Shown: positions 8,466 through 17,354 of the stretch, in pieces
How positions within the stretch are numbered: position 1 is the stretch's first letter
How the letters are laid out: the number at the start of each line of letters is the position of its first letter
Source: Halomonas alkaliantarctica
Lineage (GTDB): Bacteria > Pseudomonadota > Gammaproteobacteria > Pseudomonadales > Halomonadaceae
Direction of reading: 5' to 3'
Assembly (NCBI RefSeq): GCF_029854215.1
Contig: NZ_CP122961.1
Location: 434,001-498,000 of the forward strand
DNA length: 64,000 nucleotides
Made by a program: the position numbers and the translations under genes
Notes under the pieces: generated by a model
Database searches by the model: none
The model's input: the letters and a program-made list of their open reading frames with translations, nothing else
Told to the model about the DNA's origin: nothing

Positions 8466-9656
8466 ATGAATGCAGCCAACCGCGGTGTGGTCTACAAGGG
8501 GCCGGGAGAGGTCGCCGTTGAGTCCATTGCCTATCCTGAACTCGCCCTCGGCAATCGCAAGTGCGAGCACGGCGTGATTCTCAAGGTGGTTACCACCAAC
8601 ATTTGCGGCAGCGACCAGCACATGGTACGCGGCCGCACCACCGCACCATCGGGTTTGGTGCTTGGTCACGAAATCACCGGCCTGGTCGTCGAGTGCGGTC
8701 GCGACGTCGAGTTTATTCAACCCGGCGACCTGGTTTCTGTGCCGTTCAACATTGCCTGTGGTCGCTGTCGCAACTGTAAAGAAGGCCGCACCGGTATCTG
8801 CCTCAACGTCAATCCAGCCCGTCCTGGCGCCGCCTACGGCTACGTGGATATGGGCGGCTGGGTCGGCGGTCAGACCGAATACGTGATGGTTCCTTACGCC
8901 GACTTTAACCTGCTGAAGTTCCCGGATGCCGATCAGGCCATGGAGAAGATCAAGGATCTGACCTTGCTCTCCGATATTTTCCCCACCGGCTTCCACGGCT
9001 GCGTGACCGCCGGTGTCGGTCCGGGTAGCACCGTCTATATCGCTGGTGCCGGGCCCGTGGGGCTGGCAGCTGCGGTGTCTGCTCAGTTGCTGGGCGCCGC
9101 CTGCGTGATCGTCGGCGACATGATCGAAGAGCGACTGGCCCAGGCCCGCAGCTTCGGCTGCGAGACCATCGACCTGACCCAGGATGGCGACATGGCTGAT
9201 AAGATCGAGGTGATTCTCGGCGAACGTGAGGTCGATGCCTTTGTCGATTGTGTCGGCTTCGAGGCCCATGCCTGTGGTTGTAACCACGGTAAAGAAGCGC
9301 CTGCCACGGTGCTCAATTCTGCGATGACGCTGACTCGGGCGGGCGGCCAGATCGGTATTCCGGGCCTCTACGTGACCGAAGACCCAGGCGCGGCTGACGA
9401 CGCAGCCAAACAGGGCGCCTTGAGCATGCGCTTTGGCCTTGGCTGGGCCAAATCCCATAGTTTCCATACCGGTCAGTGCCCAGTGATGAAGTACCATCGA
9501 CCACTGATGCAGGCAATCCTGTTCGGCAAGGTCAATATTGCCGATGCGGTGAATGTCCAGATGATCACTCTGGATCAGGCACCCCAGGGCTATGCCGACT
9601 TCGATGGCGGCGCTGCTAAGAAATTCGTCATTGACCCCCATGGCAGCGTGGCTTAA
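8466..9656 (+). CDS. fdhA: Glutathione-independent formaldehyde dehydrogenase
   Basis: Zinc-dependent medium-chain dehydrogenase that oxidises formaldehyde to formate with NAD and without glutathione. The 396 residues begin MNAANRGVVYKGPG; the ATG at 8466 is preceded by AGGAG, and the in-frame stretch upstream is not coding. Visible motifs are the catalytic zinc region (ICGSDQHM, LGHEITG), the four-Cys structural zinc cluster (IACGRCRNCKEGRTGIC) and the nucleotide site (VYIAGAGPVGLAAAV). Length matches the Pseudomonas putida enzyme (about 398). It fits the island because each betaine N-demethylation releases formaldehyde, and it is followed by formate dehydrogenase. Confidence 0.93.
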   Translation: MNAANRGVVYKGPGEVAVESIAYPELALGNRKCEHGVILKVVTTNICGSDQHMVRGRTTAPSGLVLGHEITGLVVECGRDVEFIQPGDLVSVPFNIACGRCRNCKEGRTGICLNVNPARPGAAYGYVDMGGWVGGQTEYVMVPYADFNLLKFPDADQAMEKIKDLTLLSDIFPTGFHGCVTAGVGPGSTVYIAGAGPVGLAAAVSAQLLGAACVIVGDMIEERLAQARSFGCETIDLTQDGDMADKIEVILGEREVDAFVDCVGFEAHACGCNHGKEAPATVLNSAMTLTRAGGQIGIPGLYVTEDPGAADDAAKQGALSMRFGLGWAKSHSFHTGQCPVMKYHRPLMQAILFGKVNIADAVNVQMITLDQAPQGYADFDGGAAKKFVIDPHGSVA

Positions 9657-9708
9657 TAACTTATTTAATAAGTACTGAGCAACAAGGCCTGAGTAACAAG
9701 CCCTGACC

Positions 9709-9767
9709 CCTGCCTGAGGGCAGGTTTAGTGCGACCCTAGACGGCGCCCCGCGGGGTGCCGTTTTTG
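9709..9767 (+). terminator. Tandem hairpins / terminator after fdhA
   Basis: A small hairpin (CCTGCC TGAG GGCAGG, 9709-9724) is followed by a GC-rich hairpin (ACGGCGCCCC at 9741-9750 with GGGGTGCCGT at 9753-9762, one G-U pair) and TTTTT. This should separate fdhA from the formate dehydrogenase transcript. Confidence 0.75.
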
Positions 9768-9809
9768 TTCATTCGGTATAAAGCCGATCAAGATAATAAT
9801 GAGTACCCC

Positions 9810-11528
9810 ATGACCGTCCAGACCGTGACCCCCAAGCGCCGCTTTCGCGGCAAGCCCCGCGGCCGTGATCTCGACCCCAGTCTTGTTGAGGGGTTGCGTG
9901 AACTGCTGGGCGACGAACGAGATAACGCCACACTGCGCCGCCGCGACCTGCTGATTGAACACCTGCATGTCATTCAGGACACTCGGGGCCATCTGCCGCT
10001 GGCGGAATTACGTGCCTTGGCGGCTTACATGAATCTGCCCATGGCAGCGGTCTACGAGACCGCCACTTTCTATGCGCACTTCGACGTCATCCACGACGAT
10101 CAGTTGCCGCCGCCCGCGGTGACCATTCGTGTTTGCGACTCACTCACCTGTCAGTTGGCCGGTGCCGAGGCGCTTAAGGCACAGCTTGAAGATAACGTGG
10201 ATATCGAGCAGGTACGGGTGCTGCGGGCGCCCTGTATGGGGCGCTGCGACACGGCGCCGGTCGTCGAAGTAGGGCACCACCATGTGCCGTTCGCCACCCA
10301 GGCGCAGATCGCGTCGGTGATCGAAAAGGGCCACTTTCACCCCGCTCCCGTCGACTGGCAGCGATTGGACGACTATCGCCGCGAGGGCGGGCTGGTCTTG
10401 CTCCAGGCCTGTCACGACGGCAGCGTTACAGTAGAAGCGCTCATGGAAGCAATGCAGCAGGCCAATCTGCGCGGCTTAGGCGGTGCTGGCTTTCCTACCT
10501 TTAAAAAATGGACGTTCGTACGTCAGGAGGCTGGCCCGCGCTACTGTGCTATCAATGCCGACGAAGGTGAACCCGGCACCTTCAAGGACCGCTATTACCT
10601 GGAGCGCTCGCCTCACCAGTTTCTTGAAGGGGCCTTGGTCAGCGCCTGGGCGGTCGACGCCGAGGCGCTGTATATCTATCTGCGCGATGAGTACCCAGCG
10701 TTACATAGCGTGTTGCGTGAGGCGATTGGCGAGCTTGAGGCTGCGGGTCTGGTGACGCCGGGGTACATCGTGCTGCGCCGCGGCGCGGGGGCTTATATCT
10801 GCGGCGAAGAGTCGGCGATGATTGAGTCTCTGGAAGGCAAGCCGGGTAAGCCCCGCCATCGCCCGCCTTTTGTTGCCCAGAAGGGACTCTTTGACTGCCC
10901 AACGCTGGTCAATAACGTCGAGACCGTCTACTGGATTCCCATGATTTGGCAGCGCGGCGCTGACGCTTTCTCAAGCCAAGGGCGCAATGGCCGCGTAGGG
11001 CTGCGTAGCTTCTCGGTTTCGGGCCGGGTCAAACAGCCCGGGGTATATTTAGCGCCTGCGGGCATCACCCTCAACGAATTGGTTGACGAGTATTGCGGCG
11101 GTATGGCCGATGGTCACCGCCTAGCTGCCTACCTGCCCGGCGGTGCTTCGGGCGGTATTCTGCCCGCTAGCAAGGCCGATATCCCCCTTGACTTCGATAC
11201 GCTTCAAGCGCACGGCAGTTTTATCGGTTCTGCCGCGGTGATCGTGCTTTCTGATCAGGACGACCTGCGCGGGGTTGCGACCAATCTGCTGGCCTTCTTT
11301 GCTGATGAATCCTGTGGCCAGTGCACACCCTGCCGGGTGGGCACTGAAAAAATGCTTACCCTGCTCGAACGTAACGAATGGGATGCGGGGCTGATGACAC
11401 AGCTCTCCCAGGTAATGATCGATGCCTCCATTTGCGGGCTCGGCCAGGCGGCGCCTAACCCGGTGCTGGGGCTGCTCAAGGATTTTCGCGGCGAACTTGC
11501 CGCCCAGAACGTCATCGTCAAGGGGTAG
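9810..11528 (+). CDS. NAD-dependent formate dehydrogenase, fused gamma-beta (FdsG-FdsB) subunit
   Basis: Diaphorase part of a soluble molybdenum formate dehydrogenase; it passes electrons to NAD. Residues about 1-170 are NuoE/FdsG-like with the thioredoxin-fold 2Fe-2S ligands (CDSLTC and CMGRC). The rest is NuoF/FdsB-like, with the FMN glycine motif LRGLGGAGFPTFKKW, the NADH region and the 4Fe-4S site SCGQCTPCRVG plus a downstream Cys (SICGLG). These are separate proteins in FdsGBA of Cupriavidus; here one 572-residue chain carries both. The start at 9810 (MTVQTVTPKRR) has only a weak GAG site; no in-frame alternative is better. fdsA begins 12 bases after the stop. Confidence 0.87.
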   Translation: MTVQTVTPKRRFRGKPRGRDLDPSLVEGLRELLGDERDNATLRRRDLLIEHLHVIQDTRGHLPLAELRALAAYMNLPMAAVYETATFYAHFDVIHDDQLPPPAVTIRVCDSLTCQLAGAEALKAQLEDNVDIEQVRVLRAPCMGRCDTAPVVEVGHHHVPFATQAQIASVIEKGHFHPAPVDWQRLDDYRREGGLVLLQACHDGSVTVEALMEAMQQANLRGLGGAGFPTFKKWTFVRQEAGPRYCAINADEGEPGTFKDRYYLERSPHQFLEGALVSAWAVDAEALYIYLRDEYPALHSVLREAIGELEAAGLVTPGYIVLRRGAGAYICGEESAMIESLEGKPGKPRHRPPFVAQKGLFDCPTLVNNVETVYWIPMIWQRGADAFSSQGRNGRVGLRSFSVSGRVKQPGVYLAPAGITLNELVDEYCGGMADGHRLAAYLPGGASGGILPASKADIPLDFDTLQAHGSFIGSAAVIVLSDQDDLRGVATNLLAFFADESCGQCTPCRVGTEKMLTLLERNEWDAGLMTQLSQVMIDASICGLGQAAPNPVLGLLKDFRGELAAQNVIVKG

Positions 11529-11540
11529 CAGGAGATGAAT

Positions 11541-14387
11541 ATGAGCGAACAAACCTTCACTCTGACGCTTGACGGCGTTGAGGTCAGCGCAAGCCCCGGT
11601 GAAAGCCTCTGGCAGGTAGCCAAACGCGCTGGCGAGACCATTCCCCACCTGTGTTTCAAGGACGCCAGCGGCTATCGCGCCGACGGCAACTGCCGCGCCT
11701 GCATGGTGGAAATCGAGGGCGAGCGGGCGTTAGCCGCCAGCTGTCTGCGCGAAGCGGCGCCCGGTATGGTGGTCAAGAGCGTCAACTCCGAACGCGCGCA
11801 CACGGCCCGCAAGATGGTCATGGAAATGCTGCTGGTCGACCAGCCTGAGCGGGAAGAGAGCCCCGACAGCTCAAGCCATTTCTGGGCCATGGCTGACCAG
11901 TTGGCCATTGATGCCACGGCGGTACGCCAAAAGCTCCCTCGGCGCGAAGAGCGTAAGGCGCCTACCGTGCACCATGTGGCGACCCGGGCGGACAGCCTGG
12001 CGCAGGACAGCAGCCACTCGGCCATGCGCGTCAATCTTGACGCCTGCATCGAGTGCAACCTGTGTGTGCGCGCCTGTCGCGAGGTGCAGGTCAACGATGT
12101 TATCGGTCTGGCGCACCGTGGGGCGGCGTCCAAGATCGTGTTTGATTTCGACGACCCCATGGGGGATAGCACCTGCGTGGCCTGTGGCGAGTGCGTTCAA
12201 GCCTGCCCCACCGGCGCCCTGATGCCCGCTACCCTGGTCGATCAGGCGGGCCACGGCGATTCTGCCGTGGCTGACCGCAAGGTCGATTCGGTATGCCCTT
12301 ACTGCGGGGTTGGCTGCCAGCTCACCTACCATATCAAGGACGATGAGATCCTTTATGTGGAGGGCCGCGACGGCCCCTCTAACGAGAACCGGCTATGTGT
12401 TAAAGGCCGCTTCGGCTATGACTATCCACGCCATCCATCCCGGCTGGTTACTCCGCTGATTCGTCGCGAGGGTGTCGCAAAAGGAATCGACCCGGACTTT
12501 GACCCCGCCAAGCCCCTGACGCATTTCCGCGAGGCGAGCTGGGACGAAGCCCTTGAGGTTGCCGCCAGCGGGCTCGTGAACCTTAAAGTGAATCATGGCC
12601 CTGATGCCCTGGCGGGATTCGGGAGCGCCAAGTGCTCCAACGAAGAGGCGTGGCTGTTCCAGAAACTGGTGCGTACCGGCTTTGGCTCCAACCATGTGGA
12701 TCACTGTACCCGCTTGTGCCACGCAAGCTCCGTGGCGGCGCTGATGGAGTGTATTGGCTCTGGCTCGGTAACCGCCTCCTTTATGCAGGCCAGCCAGGCC
12801 GACGTGGTGATTCTTACCGGCTGTAATCCCGCGGTGAACCATCCTGTGGCGGCCACCTTCTTTAAACAGGCTGCCAAGCGCGGTACCAAGATCATGATCC
12901 TCGACCCCCGCGGTCAGTCGCTGGATGCCTACGCCCACCTGAGCGTGCGCTTTTCACCCGGCGCCGATGTGGCACTTTTTAATGCCATTCTCAATGTGAT
13001 CATCAGCGAAGAGCTTTATGACACGGCCTATATCGCCGAGCATACCGAGGGCTTTGAGGCGCTGAAAATGCATACGGTTGACATGACCCCCGAAGCGATG
13101 AGCGGTTTGTGCGGCGTTGAGCCAGAGACCATTCGCGAAGTGGCCAGGCTCTATGCCAACGCCGAGCGGGCAATGATTTTCTGGGGCATGGGCATTTCCC
13201 AGCACACCCACGGCACCGATAACGCCCGCTGCCTGATTTCGTTGGCGTTGGCTTGCGGCCAAACTGGGCGCCCTGGCACCGGCCTGCACCCTTTGCGGGG
13301 GCAGAACAACGTTCAAGGGGCTTCTGATGCGGGGCTGATCCCCATGGTGATGCCGGACTACCAGCCGGTCAATGATGATCAGGTTCGTGCGGCGTTCGAA
13401 GAGCTATGGAATACCAAACTGGATCCTACGCCCGGCCTCACCGTGGTGGAAATCATGGACGCCATCACTGCAGGCACTATTCGCGGGATGTACATCCAGG
13501 GTGAAAACCCGGCAATGTCCGACCCGGATCTCGCCCATGCGCGGGCCGCCCTGGCCAAGCTAGAGCATCTGGTGGTGCAGGATCTGTTTGTCACTGAGAC
13601 TGCCCAGTTTGCCGATGTCATTCTGCCTGCCTCCGCCTGGCCTGAGAAAAACGGCACCGTCACCAACACCAATCGGCAAGTGCAGATGGGGCGTGCGGCG
13701 TTGCCGCTACCGGGCCAGGCCAAGCCGGACTGGTGGATTATCCAGGAAATCGCCAACCGTTTCGGCCTGGACTGGAACTATCAGCATCCACAGGACGTTT
13801 TCGCCGAGATGAAACAAGGCATGGCCTCTCTCGACCATATTTCCTGGGAGCGTTTGGAGCGCGAGCAGTCGGTCACCTACCCCTGCCCAGCGGAGGACGC
13901 GCCGGGGCACGACGTGGTCTTTACTGAGGCATTCCCCACCGCCAGCGGTCGGGCGAAGTTCGCGCCTACGCGGCCGCTGCCCCCGGACGAGCCGGTGGAC
14001 AACGACTACCCGACGGTGCTGACCACTGGTCGCCAGTTGGAGCACTGGCATACCGGTTCCATGACCCGCCGCGCCAAGGTGCTCGATGACCTGGAGCCGG
14101 AAGCCGTAGCCAGCCTGGCACCCGCTGAGTTTATTCGGTTGGGGATGGCGCCGGGCGATGAACTGACCATCGCCACCCGGAGGGGATCCATCACCCTCAA
14201 GGCGAGAACGGACCCGGGCATGCCCGAGGGCATGGTATTCGTGCCTTTCTGTTACGGGGAAGCCGCGGCGAATCTATTGACCAACCCGGCGCTTGACCCG
14301 TTTGGCAAGATACCGGAGTTCAAGTATGCCGCTTGCCGGCTGAGCCGCAGTGCTACCTTTCAAGAGGAGGAGTCGTTAAGCGTCTAA
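11541..14387 (+). CDS. Formate dehydrogenase catalytic alpha subunit (FdsA type)
   Basis: Molybdopterin subunit that oxidises formate to CO2. The order is an N-terminal 2Fe-2S domain (CFKD, GNCRACMVEIEG, AASC), two 4Fe-4S motifs (CIECNLCVRAC and CVACGECVQACP), then the molybdopterin domain opening with CPYCGVGCQLTY. The Mo ligand is cysteine, in DHCTRLCHASSVAAL, not selenocysteine. The C-terminal pterin-binding domain (TTGRQLEHWHTGSMTRR) is complete. Length is 948 residues. ATG 11541 is preferred because AGGAG lies 6 bases upstream; ATG 11535 abuts that site. The fdhD-type sulfurtransferase and FdsD usually found beside it are absent from the window. Confidence 0.92.
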   Translation: MSEQTFTLTLDGVEVSASPGESLWQVAKRAGETIPHLCFKDASGYRADGNCRACMVEIEGERALAASCLREAAPGMVVKSVNSERAHTARKMVMEMLLVDQPEREESPDSSSHFWAMADQLAIDATAVRQKLPRREERKAPTVHHVATRADSLAQDSSHSAMRVNLDACIECNLCVRACREVQVNDVIGLAHRGAASKIVFDFDDPMGDSTCVACGECVQACPTGALMPATLVDQAGHGDSAVADRKVDSVCPYCGVGCQLTYHIKDDEILYVEGRDGPSNENRLCVKGRFGYDYPRHPSRLVTPLIRREGVAKGIDPDFDPAKPLTHFREASWDEALEVAASGLVNLKVNHGPDALAGFGSAKCSNEEAWLFQKLVRTGFGSNHVDHCTRLCHASSVAALMECIGSGSVTASFMQASQADVVILTGCNPAVNHPVAATFFKQAAKRGTKIMILDPRGQSLDAYAHLSVRFSPGADVALFNAILNVIISEELYDTAYIAEHTEGFEALKMHTVDMTPEAMSGLCGVEPETIREVARLYANAERAMIFWGMGISQHTHGTDNARCLISLALACGQTGRPGTGLHPLRGQNNVQGASDAGLIPMVMPDYQPVNDDQVRAAFEELWNTKLDPTPGLTVVEIMDAITAGTIRGMYIQGENPAMSDPDLAHARAALAKLEHLVVQDLFVTETAQFADVILPASAWPEKNGTVTNTNRQVQMGRAALPLPGQAKPDWWIIQEIANRFGLDWNYQHPQDVFAEMKQGMASLDHISWERLEREQSVTYPCPAEDAPGHDVVFTEAFPTASGRAKFAPTRPLPPDEPVDNDYPTVLTTGRQLEHWHTGSMTRRAKVLDDLEPEAVASLAPAEFIRLGMAPGDELTIATRRGSITLKARTDPGMPEGMVFVPFCYGEAAANLLTNPALDPFGKIPEFKYAACRLSRSATFQEEESLSV

Positions 14388-14404
14388 AACAATTGACCAC
14401 TACA

Positions 14405-14436
14405 GCCTGGCCCGCATTTGCGGGCCAGGCTTTTTT
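14405..14436 (+). terminator. Intrinsic terminator after the formate dehydrogenase operon
   Basis: A perfect 11-bp stem (GCCTGGCCCGC with its complement, loop ATTT) is followed by six T. It lies between convergent fdsA and gbcA. Confidence 0.9.
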
Positions 14437-14451
14437 ATAATCCTGAGAACC

Positions 14452-15738
14452 TCAACCCTGAGCTAGATGAAGCGTCGGCGCATCATATCCCAGGTTCTCG
14501 AGCATACGGGCGGCGTACCAGTCGATAAAGTCGATAACGCCGAACTCATAGGTCTCGGAGTAGGGGCCGGGTTGGTAGGCCTTGGAATTGATGCCGCGCT
14601 GGTTCTCCTCGGCGAGTTGGCGATCCTGGTCGTTGGTGGCATCCCACACGCGGCGCAGTTTTTCGGGGTCGTAGTCGACGCCTTCCACGGCGTCCTTGTG
14701 AACCAGCCATTTGGTGGTCACCACGGTTTGCTGCGGGCCAAGCGGCAATACTCGGAACACGACCGCGTGATCGCCCATGAAGTGGTTCCATGAGTTGGGT
14801 AGATGCAGGATGCGCAGGGAGCCCATGTCGGGGCTTTTCAGACGACCCATCAGCTTTTTGCAGCCGGGCTGGCCGTCCATGGTCATCGACACGATGCCAT
14901 CCAGCAGCGGTGTACGGGTCAGGCGGTTACGCTGGCCAAGCCGCGTAAGCTGATAGGGAACCTGCTCCTGCTCCCAGTCTGCCTGTTTGCGGGCCACCAG
15001 CGCTTTGTAGGCGGGTGTGGCGCGTGGGTCGTCGGTGTCATCGAACTCCTGCAGCGAGTTCAGCAGCTCGGGGTGAGCGCCGTTGCAGTGATAGCACTCG
15101 CGGTTGTTTTCGATGACCAGCTTCCAGTTAGCTTGCTCGACGATGCTGGACTCGGTGGCGACCTTGACGTTGTCCATCTGGTACGGCTCAAGATAATGCT
15201 CAAGCGTTGTCAGGAATTCGTCAATCGCGGGCGGTTCATCGCTTAGGTTGATAAAGATGAAGCCGCCGGCGGTGTGCACGCTGATCGGCTTGAGGCCAAA
15301 CTGGTCGAGGTCGAAGTCAGTGCCCATGTCGCTGCCGGCAAATAGCAATCGACCATCAAGTTCGTAGGTCCACTGGTGGTAAGGACAGACGAGTTTTGCC
15401 ACCTTGCCTTTATCTTTTACGCAAAGACGCGACCCGCGGTGGCGGCAGACATTGTGAAACGCATGAACAGCGCCTTCACTGCCGCGCACGATGACAATGG
15501 GATTATCACCGATATCCAATGTCATGAAGTTACCCTTGGCCGGGATTTCGCACGTCATGCCCGCAAACAGCCACTCTTTCTCGAAGACCTCCTGCATATC
15601 AAGCGCGAACAGGCGGGCATCGTTGTAAAACGGCTGCGGAAGCGAAAAGGTACGCTGTCTTTCCTGCAGCATCTGGACCGTTGACTCACGAGCCGCAGCG
15701 AGTGGGTCATCCATCCGATTAGAAACACTTTTTTCCAT
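14452..15738 (-). CDS. gbcA: Glycine betaine monooxygenase, Rieske oxygenase subunit
   Basis: Oxygenase that demethylates glycine betaine to dimethylglycine, releasing formaldehyde. It has the Rieske 2Fe-2S ligands CRHRG...CPYHQW in the N-terminal third and the mononuclear iron motif ENNRECYHCNGAHPE in the ring-hydroxylating alpha-subunit fold. Length is 428 residues. The ATG at 15738 (MEKSVSNRMDD) has a GAGGA site about 9 bases upstream; the frame runs 12 codons further without support. It is divergent from its reductase gbcB across a 363-base regulatory region. Choline or carnitine monooxygenases are related, but the dgc/sox/glyA surroundings support betaine. Confidence 0.92.
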   Translation of the reverse strand: MEKSVSNRMDDPLAAARESTVQMLQERQRTFSLPQPFYNDARLFALDMQEVFEKEWLFAGMTCEIPAKGNFMTLDIGDNPIVIVRGSEGAVHAFHNVCRHRGSRLCVKDKGKVAKLVCPYHQWTYELDGRLLFAGSDMGTDFDLDQFGLKPISVHTAGGFIFINLSDEPPAIDEFLTTLEHYLEPYQMDNVKVATESSIVEQANWKLVIENNRECYHCNGAHPELLNSLQEFDDTDDPRATPAYKALVARKQADWEQEQVPYQLTRLGQRNRLTRTPLLDGIVSMTMDGQPGCKKLMGRLKSPDMGSLRILHLPNSWNHFMGDHAVVFRVLPLGPQQTVVTTKWLVHKDAVEGVDYDPEKLRRVWDATNDQDRQLAEENQRGINSKAYQPGPYSETYEFGVIDFIDWYAARMLENLGYDAPTLHLAQG

Positions 15739-16101
15739 TACCAGTATCCTCGTAAACCTCCGCTCCCCCCTCAAGGGCTGCGAATCGGCCGATAGTCAAG
15801 ATTGTGTATCTTGTTATTCTGTTGCGTAACCTGGCGTTTGATTCAAATGTGGCCTGACGTCAGGCATTGATTGTGTTGCAGGCGCTGGCCTACCAATTGT
15901 CTGCCCGCGACACTAGATGGCGTAGTGGCGACTAAAAAAGAGGTTTCTAAACGATAAAGAGTGGCACGAGGTAAGTGCGAGTCGCTGTCAGGTAAGTCGG
16001 TCGGCAGGCGCATCCCCAAAATGCAGCTCAAAGGTGCTGACCGTATAGAAAATACGGTTCGGCGATGCATGGTGATGAAGGCTGGTCAGGCAGAGGCGAC
16101 A
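15739..16101. promoter_or_regulatory. Divergent gbcA-gbcB control region
   Basis: No gene is seen in this gap. It holds a 10-bp palindrome ATCGGCCGAT (15784-15793), a 14-bp palindrome GCCTGACGTCAGGC (15852-15865) and a 7-bp inverted repeat ACCGTAT/ATACGGT (16040-16058) in the gbcB leader. The in-frame stretch before the gbcB start lacks a ribosome site. Regulation by a GbdR-like AraC protein is known in Pseudomonas; no such gene is in the window. Confidence 0.55.
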
Positions 16102-17208
16102 ATGACAACTAATTTCTTCAATCCAGTCACGACCCAAACCTGGACCAACGGCCGCCACCAGGTGCGTTGCGTCAAGGTGATCCAGGAAACTCAGGATGTG
16201 CGCACGTTCTGTTTTATGGCCGAGCAACCTGTGCTGTTCTTCTTCAAGCCCGGTCAGTTCGTGACCCTCGAGCTTGAGATCGATAATCAGCCGATCATGC
16301 GCTCCTATACGATTTCCAGCTCCCCTTCGATCCCTTACAGCTTTTCCATCACCGTTAAGCAAGTGCCTGGGGGCAAGGTATCAAACTGGTTGCATGCGAA
16401 CCTGAAGGTGGGCGACGAACTGGTCGTGCACGGCCCGGTAGGCAACTTCAACTCCATCGATTTTCCTGCCGAAAAAGTGTTGTTTCTCTCTGGCGGCGTG
16501 GGCATTACCCCATTGATGTCCATGACACGTTGGCTTTTTGATACCAACGCCGCTGTTGACGTTGAGTTCATACACAGCGCCAGAGCCCCTCGCGATGTGA
16601 TTTATCATCGCGAGCTGGTGCATATGTTTTCGCGCATTCCAGAGTTCAAGCTGCATATCATTTGCGAGAACAAAGAGGATATCGGCGAGGCCTGGGCCGG
16701 CTACCGTGGTTACCTAACGCAGCCACTGTTTGAGTTGATAGTGCCGGACTTTATGGAGAGAGAGATATTCTGTTGCGGCCCTACCCCCTATATGAACGCC
16801 GTCAAGAGTATTCTTCGACATCATAACTTTGACATGAATCACTACCATGAAGAGTCGTTTGGCGCTACGCCGGTTGAGGTACGTGAAGATGTCCTTGAGC
16901 TGGCTGAGCAGGCAGAAGTCGAAGCCGAAAATGTCGATACCAGCGAATTGCACAGCATCGAATTCGCCTCTTCAGGGAAAAGTGTTCGTATCCAGCCGGG
17001 TGAGACGGTTCATGCGGCGGCGGCCAAGCTGGGTCTGCATATTCCCAAGGCTTGTGGCATGGGAATTTGCGGTACTTGCCGAGTAGAGCTTAAGTCGGGT
17101 GAAGTGGAAATGGAGCATAACGGCGGTATTACGGAGGAGGATGTTGAAGAAGGCTACATTCTGTCTTGCTGCAGTCGGCCGAAAGGGGATCTGGTCGTCG
17201 ATTTCTAG
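16102..17208 (+). CDS. gbcB: Glycine betaine monooxygenase, reductase subunit
   Basis: NAD(P)H-dependent flavin/iron-sulfur reductase that supplies electrons to GbcA. It has an FAD-binding ferredoxin-reductase domain (MRSYTISSSPS), an NAD domain (FLSGGVGITPLMSMTRWL, CCGPTPYMNAV) and a C-terminal plant-type 2Fe-2S domain (ACGMGICGTCRVEL with a later CC) near residues 285-368. Length is 368 residues. The start at 16102 (MTTNFFNPVT) has an AGAGG site 5 bases upstream; an open stretch from 15961 is leader. Hybrid-cluster-protein reductases have the same plan, but the location by gbcA settles the role. Confidence 0.9.
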   Translation: MTTNFFNPVTTQTWTNGRHQVRCVKVIQETQDVRTFCFMAEQPVLFFFKPGQFVTLELEIDNQPIMRSYTISSSPSIPYSFSITVKQVPGGKVSNWLHANLKVGDELVVHGPVGNFNSIDFPAEKVLFLSGGVGITPLMSMTRWLFDTNAAVDVEFIHSARAPRDVIYHRELVHMFSRIPEFKLHIICENKEDIGEAWAGYRGYLTQPLFELIVPDFMEREIFCCGPTPYMNAVKSILRHHNFDMNHYHEESFGATPVEVREDVLELAEQAEVEAENVDTSELHSIEFASSGKSVRIQPGETVHAAAAKLGLHIPKACGMGICGTCRVELKSGEVEMEHNGGITEEDVEEGYILSCCSRPKGDLVVDF

Positions 17209-17237
17209 CCCATACAAGCATCTTACTGCTGAGTTAT

Positions 17238-17284
17238 AAGCGCCCTAAACGGTTACTCGTCCGTCTAGGGCGCTTTGCTTTTTT
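17238..17284 (+). terminator. Intrinsic terminator after gbcB
   Basis: A 10-bp stem AAGCGCCCTA (17238-17247) with TAGGGCGCTT (17266-17275), continued by an inner ACGG/CCGT pair, is followed by TTGCTTTTTT. Confidence 0.88.
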
Positions 17285-17302
17285 GGTGGCGTCAGGCGTG
17301 GT

Positions 17303-17354
17303 ATCGGCTAAATGTTGCCGATGTCGCAAATACATCGCGTGGTGACGTCGGCAA
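17303..17354. promoter_or_regulatory. TTGCCGA-type repeats upstream of glyA
   Basis: ATCGGC (17303-17308) and GCCGAT (17317-17322) form a dyad with an 8-base spacer, and a further TCGGCAA lies at 17348-17354. The same half-site occurs in the BCCT/fdhA region. It is a candidate operator for coordinated control; no conserved riboswitch is visible here. Confidence 0.4.

Noticed and set aside
8331..9641. 436-codon open frame opposite fdhA
   Set aside because: Antisense to a clear formaldehyde dehydrogenase; it lacks a ribosome site and recognisable protein motifs.
9799..9813. Four-codon open frame (ATG AGT ACC CCA TGA) overlapping the FdsG-FdsB start
   Set aside because: It lacks a convincing ribosome site and is too short to separate from chance.
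15739..16101. Upstream in-frame extension of gbcB from 15961
   Set aside because: It crosses the inverted repeats and lacks a ribosome site; the ATG at 16102 has AGAGG and matches the family N-terminus.
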